Source of the DNA: CAVRTM01 sp963696105
GTDB lineage: Bacteria; Actinomycetota; Actinomycetes; Actinomycetales; Dermatophilaceae
Length of the DNA: 64,000 nt
Reading direction: 5' to 3'
Assembly (NCBI GenBank): GCA_963696105.1
Contig: CAVOIP010000005.1
Coordinates: 372,001 to 436,000, forward strand
The translations under genes were made by a program, and so were the position numbers. Below, one piece after another: positions 16,700 through 24,745 of this stretch. Under the pieces are notes generated by a model, which saw nothing but the letters and a program-made list of their open reading frames with translations, was not told the origin of the DNA and did no database searches. The stretch's first letter is position 1. Each line of letters opens with the position of its first letter.

Positions 16700-17469
16700 G
16701 CCAGCCGTCGGGAGAGCAGGATGCTGACCAGGTGCAGCACGACCTGCACCCCGGCGACGACGGCGAAGAGCACGGCGATGATGCGGGTGCCGAGCAGGTC
16801 ACCGGCGAGGGCGTCCACCACGGCCGCCGCGATCAGCAGGAAGCTCACCTCGAGAGCCCCGGTGACCTGGTGGATCTTGAGCACCTGGGCGGCGCGGCGG
16901 GCGGCCCCGAGGCCGGTGTGGCGCAGCTCCACCGACTCCTCGGTGGGCGGTGCGGCGCCCGACCGCACGCGCGCGACGTCCACCAGGTCGGACTCGGCCT
17001 TGATCAGGACCGCGCACAGGCCGGTGGCCACTCCCAGCGTGGACCAGCCGCCGAGCTCGAACGCGCCGGCCCGGAAGCCGATCGCCGACAGCACGGCGGC
17101 CTCGACGAGGTAGTGGCCGACCCGGTCGAGGTAGACCCCGGTGATGCTCGTCGTACGACGCCAGCGGGCGACCTCGCCGTCGCACAGGTCCAGCAGGAAG
17201 TAGGTCTGGATCAGCAGGAAGCCCAGCACGGCACCCAGCCAGCCGCCGACCGTGCCGATGACGACCGCGGCCACCAGCCCGACGACGATCATCCACCCGG
17301 TCAGCGCGTTCGCGCTGACGGGCGTGCGGATCAGCAGCCGGGTGACGCGCAGCGAGACCTTCCGCAGGAAGAGCCGCGCCAGCCAGTGCTCGGCGTTGCG
17401 CCGGCTCATGGTCGACTCCGGCTGGGTCACCGCACGCAGCTCGTCGAGGGTCGGGTGGTCATGGGGCAC
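16696..17469 (-). CDS. CDP-alcohol phosphatidyltransferase family protein with substituted final Asp
   Basis: 257 residues from the GTG at 17469, which has AGGAGG six bases upstream. The signature reads DLCDGEVARW, then G eight residues after AR, then VYLDRVGH. The fourth conserved Asp, usually the catalytic base, is therefore His. Five to six hydrophobic helices follow and flank the motif. It overlaps the upstream GT2 by 11 bp and the downstream GT2 by 4 bp, tying it to glycan assembly rather than phospholipid synthesis. Typical substrates are CDP-diacylglycerol or CDP-alditols. Whether the His form is active is unclear; it may define a polysaccharide-associated subfamily. Confidence 0.85.
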   Translation of the reverse strand: MPHDHPTLDELRAVTQPESTMSRRNAEHWLARLFLRKVSLRVTRLLIRTPVSANALTGWMIVVGLVAAVVIGTVGGWLGAVLGFLLIQTYFLLDLCDGEVARWRRTTSITGVYLDRVGHYLVEAAVLSAIGFRAGAFELGGWSTLGVATGLCAVLIKAESDLVDVARVRSGAAPPTEESVELRHTGLGAARRAAQVLKIHQVTGALEVSFLLIAAAVVDALAGDLLGTRIIAVLFAVVAGVQVVLHLVSILLSRRLA

Positions 17470-18556
17470 GGGGAGCCTCCTGCTGGGGTGCCACGCGGGG
17501 GTCCGGACGGCCGGCGGGACCGCCGGGGGCGCCGGAACGGCCGGGGACGAGCGAGCGTGGGCTGGTGAGGAAGCCCCAGCCCCACGACAGGTGCATGGTC
17601 GGCAGGATCGCCGGCAGCCAGAGCCGCTCGGGCCCGCTGACGCCCCTGAGACCGAGCCCCCCGACGGTCGTCCCGGCGAGGTAGCCGACGGGAAGGGCCC
17701 ACAGAGGGCGCCAGAAGAACCCGCCCACCGCACCCGCCGTCACGGCGAGGAGCACCGTGGGCGGCGCCAGGTAGCGCGCGTTGATCGTGCCGCTGTGCTG
17801 CCGGGCGACGACCCGGCGCCAGCGGCCGTAGTCGCGGTACTGCCGGGCGAGCGCACGCAGCGTGGCCCGCGGCCGGTAGCTCACCCGAAGGGACGGGGAG
17901 AACCACACGAGCCCACCAGCCGCGCGGATGCGGTGGTTGAGCTCCCAGTCCTGGGCGCGGACGAAGCGGTGGTCGTAGCCACCCAGGCGGGTCAGCCACT
18001 CGCGGCGGAACACGCCGAGGTAGACCGTGTCGGCCGGGCCTGCCGCCCCGCCGGTGTGGAACCGGGACGCACCGACTCCGAGCGGTGAGGTCATCGCGGC
18101 CGCGACCGCCCGCTCGAACCCCGTGACGCCCTCGGCGTCCATCAGGCCGCCGACGTTGGCCGCACCCGTCTCCTCCAGCAGGGCGACCGCGGTCCGGACG
18201 TAGCCCGGGTCCAGCACCCCGTGGCCGTCGACGCGCACGATGATGTCGGCGCCGGAGGCGGCGATGGCGGCGTTCAGCGCCAAGGGGGTGTGCCCGGTCG
18301 GGTTGGGCACCGTGCGCACGCGCGCGTCGGTCGCGCTGAGCCGCGCCGCGATCTCGTCGGTGCGGTCCCGGCTCGGGCCGAGCGCCAGGATCACCTCGAG
18401 CGCTCCGGCGTAGTCCTGACCCAGAACCGCCGCCACGGCCTCCTCCAGGTGCCGCTCCTCGTTGAGGATCGGCATGACGACGCTGACCGAGGGCGGCGTC
18501 GCCACCCCGTCGGTCAGCGGGGCGTCCGGTCCGGGCGCATCGAGAGGCCTGCTCAT
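17459..18556 (-). CDS. Glycosyltransferase family 2 protein with C-terminal membrane segments
   Basis: 365 residues from the ATG at 18556; a TTG nine bases upstream is an alternative. SVVMPILNEERHLEEAV is the GT2 opening, IIVRVDGHGVLD carries the metal-binding acidic motif, and RAQDWELNHRIRAAGG is the conserved ED/QxxxRW-like region. Two or three C-terminal helices (AVTAGAVGGFFW and following) anchor it. It is similar to ExoA-type succinoglycan transferases. It heads the operon with the CDP-alcohol phosphatidyltransferase and a second GT2. Confidence 0.86.
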   Translation of the reverse strand: MSRPLDAPGPDAPLTDGVATPPSVSVVMPILNEERHLEEAVAAVLGQDYAGALEVILALGPSRDRTDEIAARLSATDARVRTVPNPTGHTPLALNAAIAASGADIIVRVDGHGVLDPGYVRTAVALLEETGAANVGGLMDAEGVTGFERAVAAAMTSPLGVGASRFHTGGAAGPADTVYLGVFRREWLTRLGGYDHRFVRAQDWELNHRIRAAGGLVWFSPSLRVSYRPRATLRALARQYRDYGRWRRVVARQHSGTINARYLAPPTVLLAVTAGAVGGFFWRPLWALPVGYLAGTTVGGLGLRGVSGPERLWLPAILPTMHLSWGWGFLTSPRSLVPGRSGAPGGPAGRPDPRVAPQQEAPRAP

Positions 18557-18682
18557 AGTGCGCAAGTATCAACGATCGGGCAGGTGGGACGAGACAGGCC
18601 AGCGGCCACCGAGTGTCGTCCGGACCGCGACGCGCCGTCGGCGCAAGGGTGGCGCTCGTCGTGGTCGGGGCCGGTCAGCCCG

Positions 18683-18688
18683 TATCCT
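18683..18688 (+). promoter_or_regulatory. -10 TATCCT, leaderless promoter
   Basis: TATCCT ends 7 nt before the ATG at 18696 and no ribosome-binding site is visible, so transcription should begin at or next to the start codon. Confidence 0.6.
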
Positions 18689-18695
18689 TTCCCTG

Positions 18696-19367
18696 ATGAA
18701 AAACGATGACGTGTGGCTGGTCGTGCCGCTTTACAACGAGGGAACGGTCATCGGCGACGTCGTCCGCAGCGCCCGCCAGACCTTTCCCCACATCGTCTGC
18801 GTGGACGACGGTTCATCGGATGAGAGCGCCGTCGAGGCCGAGGCCGCCGGGGCCGTCGTGATCCGGCACCCCGTCAACCTCGGTCAGGGCGCAGCTCTCC
18901 AGACCGGGTTCGACTACGCCCTCGCGCAGCCCCGCATGCGCTACGTCGTCACGTTCGACGCGGACGGGCAGCACCAGGTCGGTGACGTCCTCCAGATGTT
19001 GACGCTGGCGCGCCGGGACGCCCTCGACGTCGTGTTCGGCTCGCGGTTCCTCGATGACCGCACCAAGCCCAGCGTCCTCAAGAAGGTGGTGCTGCGGGCC
19101 GCGGTCGGCTACACCAACCTCACGACGAGGACACGCCTGACCGATGCCCACAACGGCCTGCGGGTGATCTCCCGGGACGTGGTCGCCCGCCTGGACATCA
19201 CCCAGAACCGCATGGCCCACGCCTCGGAGATCGTCGCCCAGATCGGGGCCATGAACGTCCGGTACGCCGAGAGCCCGGTCCACATCCTCTACACCGACTA
19301 CTCACAGGCCAAGGGCCAGTCCCTGTGGAACGCGGTCAACATCCTGGCCGAGCTGATTCTCCGGTGA
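18696..19367 (+). CDS. Dolichol-phosphate mannosyltransferase-like GT2 (polyprenyl-phosphate sugar synthase)
   Basis: 223 residues. LVVPLYNEGTVIGDVV, CVDDGSSDES, NLGQGAALQTGF and TFDADGQHQ are the DPM1/GT2 blocks. The ATG at 18696 follows a TATCCT -10 by 7 nt, so the mRNA is probably leaderless. It lacks membrane helices. The next gene is a DUF2304 membrane protein, a common partner of such synthases in actinobacteria. It likely transfers a sugar from an NDP-sugar to a polyprenyl phosphate, giving the donor for a GT-C enzyme; the large membrane protein at 19924 is an obvious candidate user. Confidence 0.87.
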   Translation: MKNDDVWLVVPLYNEGTVIGDVVRSARQTFPHIVCVDDGSSDESAVEAEAAGAVVIRHPVNLGQGAALQTGFDYALAQPRMRYVVTFDADGQHQVGDVLQMLTLARRDALDVVFGSRFLDDRTKPSVLKKVVLRAAVGYTNLTTRTRLTDAHNGLRVISRDVVARLDITQNRMAHASEIVAQIGAMNVRYAESPVHILYTDYSQAKGQSLWNAVNILAELILR

Positions 19368-19398
19368 CATCGACCACCTCCCCCGACCCTGGGACGCC

Positions 19399-19854
19399 AT
19401 GAAGATCCTCCTGATCCAGATCCTGCTCATCGCCTCGGTCCTCGCGGTGGCCGCCCGGATCCTGCGGTCGCGGGGGGCACGCACCCAGGCCCTGAGGCGG
19501 GTGGGCCTCCTCCTGCTCGCAGGGCTGGCCGTGTGGTCGATCCTCTTCCCGTCGGTGTGGAACCGCGCAGCCCACCTCGTGGGGGTCGGCCGCGGGACCG
19601 ACATGGTGCTCTACGCACTCGTGGTCGCCTTTCTCAGCTTCACCCTCACCACGTTCCTGCGCTTCCGCGAGCTCGAGATCCGCTACACGAAGCTGGCTCG
19701 CCGGCTGGCACTGGACGAGGTCCCCACGGCCGTGGACGTCGACCCTCCGGGCACACAGGAGCGTCCGGTCGCCCGCACGCAACAGGACGAAGACGGTCAG
19801 CTCCGGATAGCGGCCGCCGCCTCGCCACGCCGCTCGGAGGGGCGCGGCCGGTAG
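19399..19854 (+). CDS. DUF2304 family small membrane protein
   Basis: 151 residues with three helices (KILLIQILLIASVLAVAARI, RVGLLLLAGLAVWSILF, MVLYALVVAFLSFTLTTFL) followed by a charged stretch FRELEIRYTKLARRLAL, the DUF2304 pattern. A disordered tail ends the protein. It lies 31 bp downstream of the DPM1-like synthase. DUF2304 proteins are thought to anchor or regulate the partner glycosyltransferase; no catalytic motif is seen. Confidence 0.8.
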   Translation: MKILLIQILLIASVLAVAARILRSRGARTQALRRVGLLLLAGLAVWSILFPSVWNRAAHLVGVGRGTDMVLYALVVAFLSFTLTTFLRFRELEIRYTKLARRLALDEVPTAVDVDPPGTQERPVARTQQDEDGQLRIAAAASPRRSEGRGR

Positions 19855-19923
19855 CCCGGCGCCGTGGGGTGGTTAACCTGACGTGGTGATGCTCCTCGAC
19901 TGCCCCCCTGACGCCGTACGTTG

Positions 19924-21912
19924 ATGGACCTCACCGGCACCACGTGGCTCGCTGCTGCCCCGGTCGTCATCCTGACCGCACTCGTCCTGTTCGTCCCGGG
20001 TTCGCTCGCTGCACGCCTCGTGGGCCTGCGCGGGGTCACCGCCGTCGCCGTGGGCCCGGCCCTGACGGTCAGCACCGTCGTGGTCGCGGGCGTCGTGGCC
20101 GCGGCTGCGCACACGCCCTGGGGCCCTCTCACCTTCTGCGTGGCCGTCCTCGCCCTCTGGCTCGTAGCCGCCCTGGTCGGGTGGCTCCTGCACCGCCGCC
20201 CCGAGCACCCCGACGGGCCGGTCGGACCTGCCCTGCTCGGTGGCACCATCGCCTTCCTGGGGGTCGCGGTGGCCGTGGTGGCCGCCACCGGCTCCCCATC
20301 TGCCTTCCCGCAGAACCCCGACACGATCTTCCACCTGGGCGCCTCGCAGTGGATGCTCGACCGCGGCGACATCTCGCCCCTGCACGCGGGGGGCTTCGTC
20401 AGCGCGTCCGGCACCGGCTTCTACCCGGCCGCCTTCCACGCCGTCGTGGTCACCGTGTCCTCCCTCACCGGGGCACCCGTGGTCGTCAGCGCATCGAGCG
20501 TGGCCCTCGTCGCGGCGGGCCTCGTCTGGCCGCTGGGTTGCATACACCTGGCGAGGACGACGTTCGGCCCCAGCCTGCGGGTCACCCTGGCGGCGGCGGT
20601 CACCAGCGTCGCCTTCTCCGCATTCCCCTTCCTGCTGATGGGGTACGGCGTGCTGTGGCCCAACCTCCTCGGCCAGGCGCTGTTGCCGGCCGCGCTGGCC
20701 TGCTTCCTGCGACTTCTGCGGTTCTCCGCCCCGTACGACGCGGGGTGGGGGAGAAGCAGCGCTGACAGGGTGGACGTCGGCCGGCGCCCGTCAGGGCTGC
20801 GGACGGCCCTGGTGCTCGTCGTCGTCCTGCCCGGTCTCGGCGTGGCGCACCCCAACGCGGTGGTGGCCTTCCTGCTGCTCGGCTTCGGCATCTTCGCCGA
20901 GGCGATGCTCACCCTGGCCTGGGAGGCGCGCGTGCCACGGCCGCGCCGGGCGCGGGCGTCCCTGACCGCCCTCGCGGTCGCGTCGGCGCTGGGGGTCCTC
21001 GGCTGGGCGGCCGCGACGGCGGTGCTGGTGAGCATGCGCGCCTCCAACCCGCCGGGCCCCGAGGCCACGGCGTCCCAGGCCGTCGTGGACACGCTGTCCT
21101 TCGGGCCTCGCGACCAGGCGCGACTGTGGGTCCTGACCCTGCTGGTCCTGGTGGGCGCGGTGGTGATCCTCCTCCGGGGCACCCTGCAGCGATGGGTCGT
21201 CGTGTCGCTGGGCGTGTGCTGGGGCCTGTACTTCCTGCTGGTCGCCGTGGACTCCCCGCTCACCCGCCTGCTGACGTGGCCGTGGTACAACAACTCCCCG
21301 CGCCTGGCCGCACTGATGGTCCTGCCGGCGGCGCTGGCAGCGACGGCGGCGCTGTCCTGGCTCTCCTCGGCCCTGTCGCGGCGGGTCAGCGGGCTGTCCC
21401 GCCGCTCGGCCGCGATCGTGCTACCGGTGGTCCTCGTGCTCGTCACCGGTGGCGGCTACGTCGGCGCGCACCGGGACGTGCTGGCGCCGTTCTTCCACCC
21501 GCCGGTGCAGCTGTCCTGGGCGAGCCAGGGCGAGCTCCGCGCCCTGCGGGCCCTGTCCGCCAAGGTCGAGCGCGGCGCCGTCGTCGCGGCGAACCCCTGG
21601 GACGGCGCCTCGTACCTCTACCTGGTGTCAGGCCGGCGGATGCTGTTCCCCACCGAGAAGGCCCTCAACTCCCCTGACCGCGTGCTGATGGCCAAGTACC
21701 TCGACGACGTCGGCCGCTCGCCGCAGGTCTGCGCTGCAGCGCGACGACAGCACGTGCGCTATGCCATCACCGGTGGGACCCCCTACGGGACGGGCACGGG
21801 CTACACGCACTTCGGCGGCGTGGATCGCGTGGGCCACTCCTCGGCGTTCCGCAAGGTGGCCGTCGCCGAGCCGTTCCGGCTCTACCAGCTGGTGCGTTGC
21901 GCCCGGGGCTGA
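19924..21912 (+). CDS. Large polytopic membrane protein, DUF6541/GT-C-like (second copy)
   Basis: 662 residues from the ATG at 19924; a TTG just before it is less likely. About 14 hydrophobic helices fill residues 5-500. An acidic early loop (NPDTIFHLGASQW) contains the Asp expected of GT-C enzymes. A hydrophilic C-terminal domain of ~130 residues starts near LRALRALSAKVERG and contains the conserved WDGASYLYLVSGR stretch. It shares the layout of the protein at 2742-4763. Following the DPM1-like synthase and DUF2304 gene, it may use the polyprenyl-phosphate sugar they make. Function is inference. Confidence 0.75.
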   Translation: MDLTGTTWLAAAPVVILTALVLFVPGSLAARLVGLRGVTAVAVGPALTVSTVVVAGVVAAAAHTPWGPLTFCVAVLALWLVAALVGWLLHRRPEHPDGPVGPALLGGTIAFLGVAVAVVAATGSPSAFPQNPDTIFHLGASQWMLDRGDISPLHAGGFVSASGTGFYPAAFHAVVVTVSSLTGAPVVVSASSVALVAAGLVWPLGCIHLARTTFGPSLRVTLAAAVTSVAFSAFPFLLMGYGVLWPNLLGQALLPAALACFLRLLRFSAPYDAGWGRSSADRVDVGRRPSGLRTALVLVVVLPGLGVAHPNAVVAFLLLGFGIFAEAMLTLAWEARVPRPRRARASLTALAVASALGVLGWAAATAVLVSMRASNPPGPEATASQAVVDTLSFGPRDQARLWVLTLLVLVGAVVILLRGTLQRWVVVSLGVCWGLYFLLVAVDSPLTRLLTWPWYNNSPRLAALMVLPAALAATAALSWLSSALSRRVSGLSRRSAAIVLPVVLVLVTGGGYVGAHRDVLAPFFHPPVQLSWASQGELRALRALSAKVERGAVVAANPWDGASYLYLVSGRRMLFPTEKALNSPDRVLMAKYLDDVGRSPQVCAAARRQHVRYAITGGTPYGTGTGYTHFGGVDRVGHSSAFRKVAVAEPFRLYQLVRCARG

Positions 21913-21957
21913 CCTGGCGCCGGCAGCGGCGTGGACGAGGCACCCAGCCGGCTGCCT

Positions 21958-21963
21958 TACCCT
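21958..21963 (+). promoter_or_regulatory. -10 TACCCT, leaderless promoter
   Basis: TACCCT ends 6 nt before the GTG at 21970 and no ribosome site is present. This decides the LCP start. Confidence 0.6.
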
Positions 21964-21969
21964 CGATCT

Positions 21970-23196
21970 GTGTCTGACCAGATCCGTCGCCCGTCGAACG
22001 CCCGGCCCACCCCCACCCGGGCGATGCCGGCGCGCTCCCGCCCGAGTAGGGACACCACCGGCTCGCCGTCCTCCTTCAGCGACGACGACGTCGTGACCGT
22101 TGACGTCCGCCGCGGCTGGCGCCGCGCCGGCTCCTCCACCGCCGGACCCTCCGGCCGGCCTTCTGCCCGCCCCGCAGGCCGGCCACCGGCACCGCCCGCG
22201 GGGCCCCGGCCGGAGCGGGGTCAGGGCGGGCGGCCGCGGCGCGCCCACCGGGCGCGCCGGATCGTCGGCATCGCGGTGCTGCTGGTCGCGGTGTGGGCGG
22301 CTCTCATCGTCTGGGCCGGCGTCTCGGGCTGGAACCACGTGCACCGCGTCGACGCCATGCCTGCGGGCAACCGGCCCACCGCCGGCTCCGGCACCAACTA
22401 CGTGCTCGTCGGCTCCGACAGCCGCGTCGGGCTGACCAAGGCCCAGCGCAAGGAGCTGGCCACCGGCACCGCGGTCGGGCAGCGGACGGACTCGATCATG
22501 CTGGTCCACCTGCCCGCGGGCGGCGGTGAGCCGACCCTGGTCTCCCTCCCCCGCGACAGCTACGTGCCCATCCCGGGGCACGGCAGCAACAAGATCAACG
22601 CGTCGTACTCCATCGGCGGCCCCCGGCTGCTGATCGGCACCATCGAGCAGGTCACCGGCCTGCACGTCGACGGCTACGTCGAGGTCGGCTTCGGCGGCTT
22701 CGCCTCCGTCGTCGACAGCCTGGGCGGCGTGAACATGTGCCTGAAGAAGCCGATGAACGACAAGAAGGCCGGGATCCGGCTCAAGGCCGGCTGCCAGGAC
22801 CTGGACGGCAAGAACGCGCTGGGCTACGTCCGGGCCCGCTATTCCGACCCGCTCGGCGACTTCGGCCGGGTCCAGCGCCAGCGGCAGTTCCTCGGCGCCC
22901 TGCTGGCCAAGGCATCCTCCCCGGTCAACGTCATCCTCCCCTGGCGGCTGCACTCGATCGCCACGGCTGGCGGCGCCGCACTCACCGCGGGGCAGGACGA
23001 CTCCGCGATCGAGGTCGCCAAGGTGATGCTGGCCATCCGCGACATCGGCAAGGGCAACGGCGCCTCGGTGACCGTGCCCGTCAGCGACCCGAACCTGCAG
23101 ACCGCCGCCGGCAGCGCCGTGAAGTGGGACACCGCGAGGGCCAAGCAGCTGTTCGCCGACCTGCGCAACGACACACCCCTGACCATCACCAAGTAG
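21970..23196 (+). CDS. LytR-CpsA-Psr (LCP) family glycopolymer transferase
   Basis: 408 residues from the GTG at 21970. A cytoplasmic disordered Pro/Arg-rich region (residues 1-95) precedes one membrane helix at ~98-118 and the extracytoplasmic LCP domain. Conserved blocks include VGSDSR, RTDSIMLVHL, SLPRDSYVPIPGHG, KINASYSIGG, GGVNMCL, ALGYVRAR and RVQRQRQFL, with the Arg and Asp residues that bind polyprenyl pyrophosphate. LCP enzymes attach teichoic acids, arabinogalactan or capsule to peptidoglycan. Its position at the end of the glycan genes suggests it ligates a polymer made here. Usual family length is 300-500. Confidence 0.93.
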   Translation: MSDQIRRPSNARPTPTRAMPARSRPSRDTTGSPSSFSDDDVVTVDVRRGWRRAGSSTAGPSGRPSARPAGRPPAPPAGPRPERGQGGRPRRAHRARRIVGIAVLLVAVWAALIVWAGVSGWNHVHRVDAMPAGNRPTAGSGTNYVLVGSDSRVGLTKAQRKELATGTAVGQRTDSIMLVHLPAGGGEPTLVSLPRDSYVPIPGHGSNKINASYSIGGPRLLIGTIEQVTGLHVDGYVEVGFGGFASVVDSLGGVNMCLKKPMNDKKAGIRLKAGCQDLDGKNALGYVRARYSDPLGDFGRVQRQRQFLGALLAKASSPVNVILPWRLHSIATAGGAALTAGQDDSAIEVAKVMLAIRDIGKGNGASVTVPVSDPNLQTAAGSAVKWDTARAKQLFADLRNDTPLTITK

Positions 23197-23198
23197 CC

Positions 23199-23214
23199 CG
23201 GGACGGCGGTCCCG
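23199..23214. terminator. Hairpin between convergent genes
   Basis: CGGGAC, a 4-nt loop and GTCCCG sit exactly between the LCP stop (23196) and the nucleotidyltransferase stop (23216), a likely shared terminator although no T-run follows. Confidence 0.5.
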
Positions 23215-23215
23215 C

Positions 23216-23773
23216 TCAGCCGTCGATGACCTCCAGCCGCTCCAGCAGCAGGAGCAGCGCGGCGGCGAAGGGGCTGTCCTTGGTCTCGCTGCGCACCCGC
23301 TCCCAGTCCACCTGCTCACGCAGGGAGCGCGCGACGGCCAGGTGCGGAGCCATGTCGCACTGGTGCTCGTCCATGGCGTGCAGCTTGGCCACGACCACGT
23401 CGGTGGCGGACAGCACGGGCATCGACACCGACAGCACCTCGAGCTCGTCGGCCCGCTCCAGCAGGTCGCGGTCGACGGGGGCGCCGGAGAGCCGGAACAG
23501 GATGTCCACCATCGAGTCGTCGGTGAAGACCTTGAACAGCCAGTCCTCCGGCGGCTGCACCACACGCAGGTCGCGAGCCGTCAGCGCGTCCGCGACCGTG
23601 GCGGCGTCGGCCTCGGCGATGGCGAAGTCGACGTCGTGCTCCGGCTCCGGTCCGCCGCGGGCCCACGCCGCGTAGCCACCAGCCAGGGCGAATGGCGCTC
23701 CTGACTCCTTCAGCGCCACGGCGACCCGTTTCAGGGCCTCCCGCAGCCCGTCACGGCTGGTCTCCTCGCTCAT
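23216..23773 (-). CDS. Nucleotidyltransferase-fold protein
   Basis: 185 residues. The N-terminal block FALAGGYAAWARGG followed by HDVDFAI gives the GG and DxD motifs of the polymerase-beta-type nucleotidyltransferase fold, close to AbiEii/MNT-like or DUF6036 proteins. The rest (SATDVVVAKLHAMDEHQCDM) matches the family's helical part. No antitoxin-like partner is adjacent, so a toxin-antitoxin role has no support here. The ATG at 23773 faces the EEP gene; the intergenic region holds a 20-bp tandem repeat. Substrate unknown. Confidence 0.75.
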   Translation of the reverse strand: MSEETSRDGLREALKRVAVALKESGAPFALAGGYAAWARGGPEPEHDVDFAIAEADAATVADALTARDLRVVQPPEDWLFKVFTDDSMVDILFRLSGAPVDRDLLERADELEVLSVSMPVLSATDVVVAKLHAMDEHQCDMAPHLAVARSLREQVDWERVRSETKDSPFAAALLLLLERLEVIDG

Positions 23774-23840
23774 GTCCCTGACCTACCCGACCGGGCCGCT
23801 GCCATGCGTCGTACGCCGCGCACGTCGGCCGCCGCCCGCC

Positions 23841-23891
23841 CGTCGCGCGCCTCGCTCACCCGTCGCGCGCCTCGCTCACCCGTCGCGCCCG
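23841..23891. repeat. 20-bp perfect tandem repeat, about 2.5 copies
   Basis: The unit CGTCGCGCGCCTCGCTCACC occurs at 23841-23860 and 23861-23880, then the partial CGTCGCGCCCG. The period is not a multiple of three, arguing against translation through it and for the GTG start at 23939 of the next gene. Confidence 0.9.
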
Positions 23892-23926
23892 TTCCGCGCC
23901 GGGTCGAGGACCGGCGACCGGGAGGG

Positions 23927-23932
23927 CAGACT
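23927..23932 (+). promoter_or_regulatory. -10-like CAGACT, probable leaderless promoter
   Basis: CAGACT ends exactly 6 nt before the GTG at 23939. The identical hexamer and spacing occur before the ATG at 33311. Confidence 0.45.
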
Positions 23933-23938
23933 GGCCGG

Positions 23939-24706
23939 GTGCGACTGGCCACCTTCAACATCCTGCACGGACGCTCCCTCGAGCACGACCGGGTCGATGT
24001 CGACCGCTTCGCCGAGGCCGTGCGTTTCCTCGACGCGGACGTCCTCGCCCTCCAGGAGGTCGACCGCAACCAGGAGCGGTCCGCCCACGCCGACCTGACC
24101 GCGATCGCGGCCGAGGCGATGGGCGCGACCGAGCACCGGTTCGTGGCGGCCCTGTCGGGCACCCCGGGCGCCACGTGGCTCGCTGCCACCGGCACCGAGT
24201 CCCCCGACGCGGCCGGCTACGGCGTGGCACTGCTGTCGCGCTACCCCGTGTCGGCCTGGGAGACGGTCCGGCTGCCGGCGGTCCGCTCGCCCATCCCGAT
24301 GATGTTCCCCGGCCGTCGCCGGCCGGTGCTCGTGCGTGACGAGCCGCGGGTGGCTGTGGCTGCCGTGGTGGACAGCCCGCGGGGGCAGGTCATCGTGGCC
24401 AACGTGCACCTGACGTTCGTTCCCGGCTGGAACCGACGGCAGCTACGGAGGTTGATGGGCGCCCTCCGGACCGCGACGTGCCCGATCGTCCTGATGGGCG
24501 ACCTCAACATGGACGTCCGCCGCGCGACGCGGGCCAGCGGCCTGCAGCCCCTCGCGCTCGCCCCGACCTTCCCGGTGGACGAGCCCGACACGCAGCTCGA
24601 CCACATCCTGACCGACGACGTCGCCGGGCTCGCGGTCTCCGCAGGCGTCGGCGCGGCGCACCGGCTGCCGCTGTCGGACCACCGGGCGCTCTCGGTCGAC
24701 CTCTGA
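23939..24706 (+). CDS. Endonuclease/exonuclease/phosphatase family protein
   Basis: 255 residues from the GTG at 23939. Metal-dependent EEP motifs are all present: LATFNILHG at the N-terminus, LDADVLALQEVDRN, NVHLTF, LMGDLNM, LDHILTDD and the closing SDHRAL. It is of usual length for stand-alone EEP proteins and has no signal peptide. The substrate could be a phosphodiester in nucleic acid, sphingomyelin or inositol phosphate; the sequence does not decide. It lies immediately upstream of the SOS box of the DUF222/HNH gene, but they are separate transcription units by the promoter evidence. Confidence 0.9.
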   Translation: MRLATFNILHGRSLEHDRVDVDRFAEAVRFLDADVLALQEVDRNQERSAHADLTAIAAEAMGATEHRFVAALSGTPGATWLAATGTESPDAAGYGVALLSRYPVSAWETVRLPAVRSPIPMMFPGRRRPVLVRDEPRVAVAAVVDSPRGQVIVANVHLTFVPGWNRRQLRRLMGALRTATCPIVLMGDLNMDVRRATRASGLQPLALAPTFPVDEPDTQLDHILTDDVAGLAVSAGVGAAHRLPLSDHRALSVDL

Positions 24707-24715
24707 CCCTTGTGT

Positions 24716-24731
24716 TCGAACACCTGTTCGA
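24716..24731. promoter_or_regulatory. LexA (SOS) box TCGAAC-N4-GTTCGA
   Basis: TCGAACACCTGTTCGA is an exact match to the mycobacterial/actinobacterial LexA palindrome TCGAAC(N4)GTTCGA. It sits directly 5' of the TAGAAT -10 of the DUF222/HNH gene, where bound LexA would block RNA polymerase. Confidence 0.85.
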
Positions 24732-24732
24732 C

Positions 24733-24738
24733 TAGAAT
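24733..24738 (+). promoter_or_regulatory. -10 TAGAAT, leaderless promoter under LexA
   Basis: TAGAAT ends 7 nt before the ATG at 24746 and 1 nt after the SOS box. It favours the start at 24746 over ATG 24737, which overlaps the hexamer. Confidence 0.65.
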
Positions 24739-24745
24739 GAAACGC

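Noticed and set aside
23216..23773. AbiEii/MNT toxin of a toxin-antitoxin pair
   Set aside because: The nucleotidyltransferase fold fits, but no adjacent small antitoxin or HEPN gene is present.
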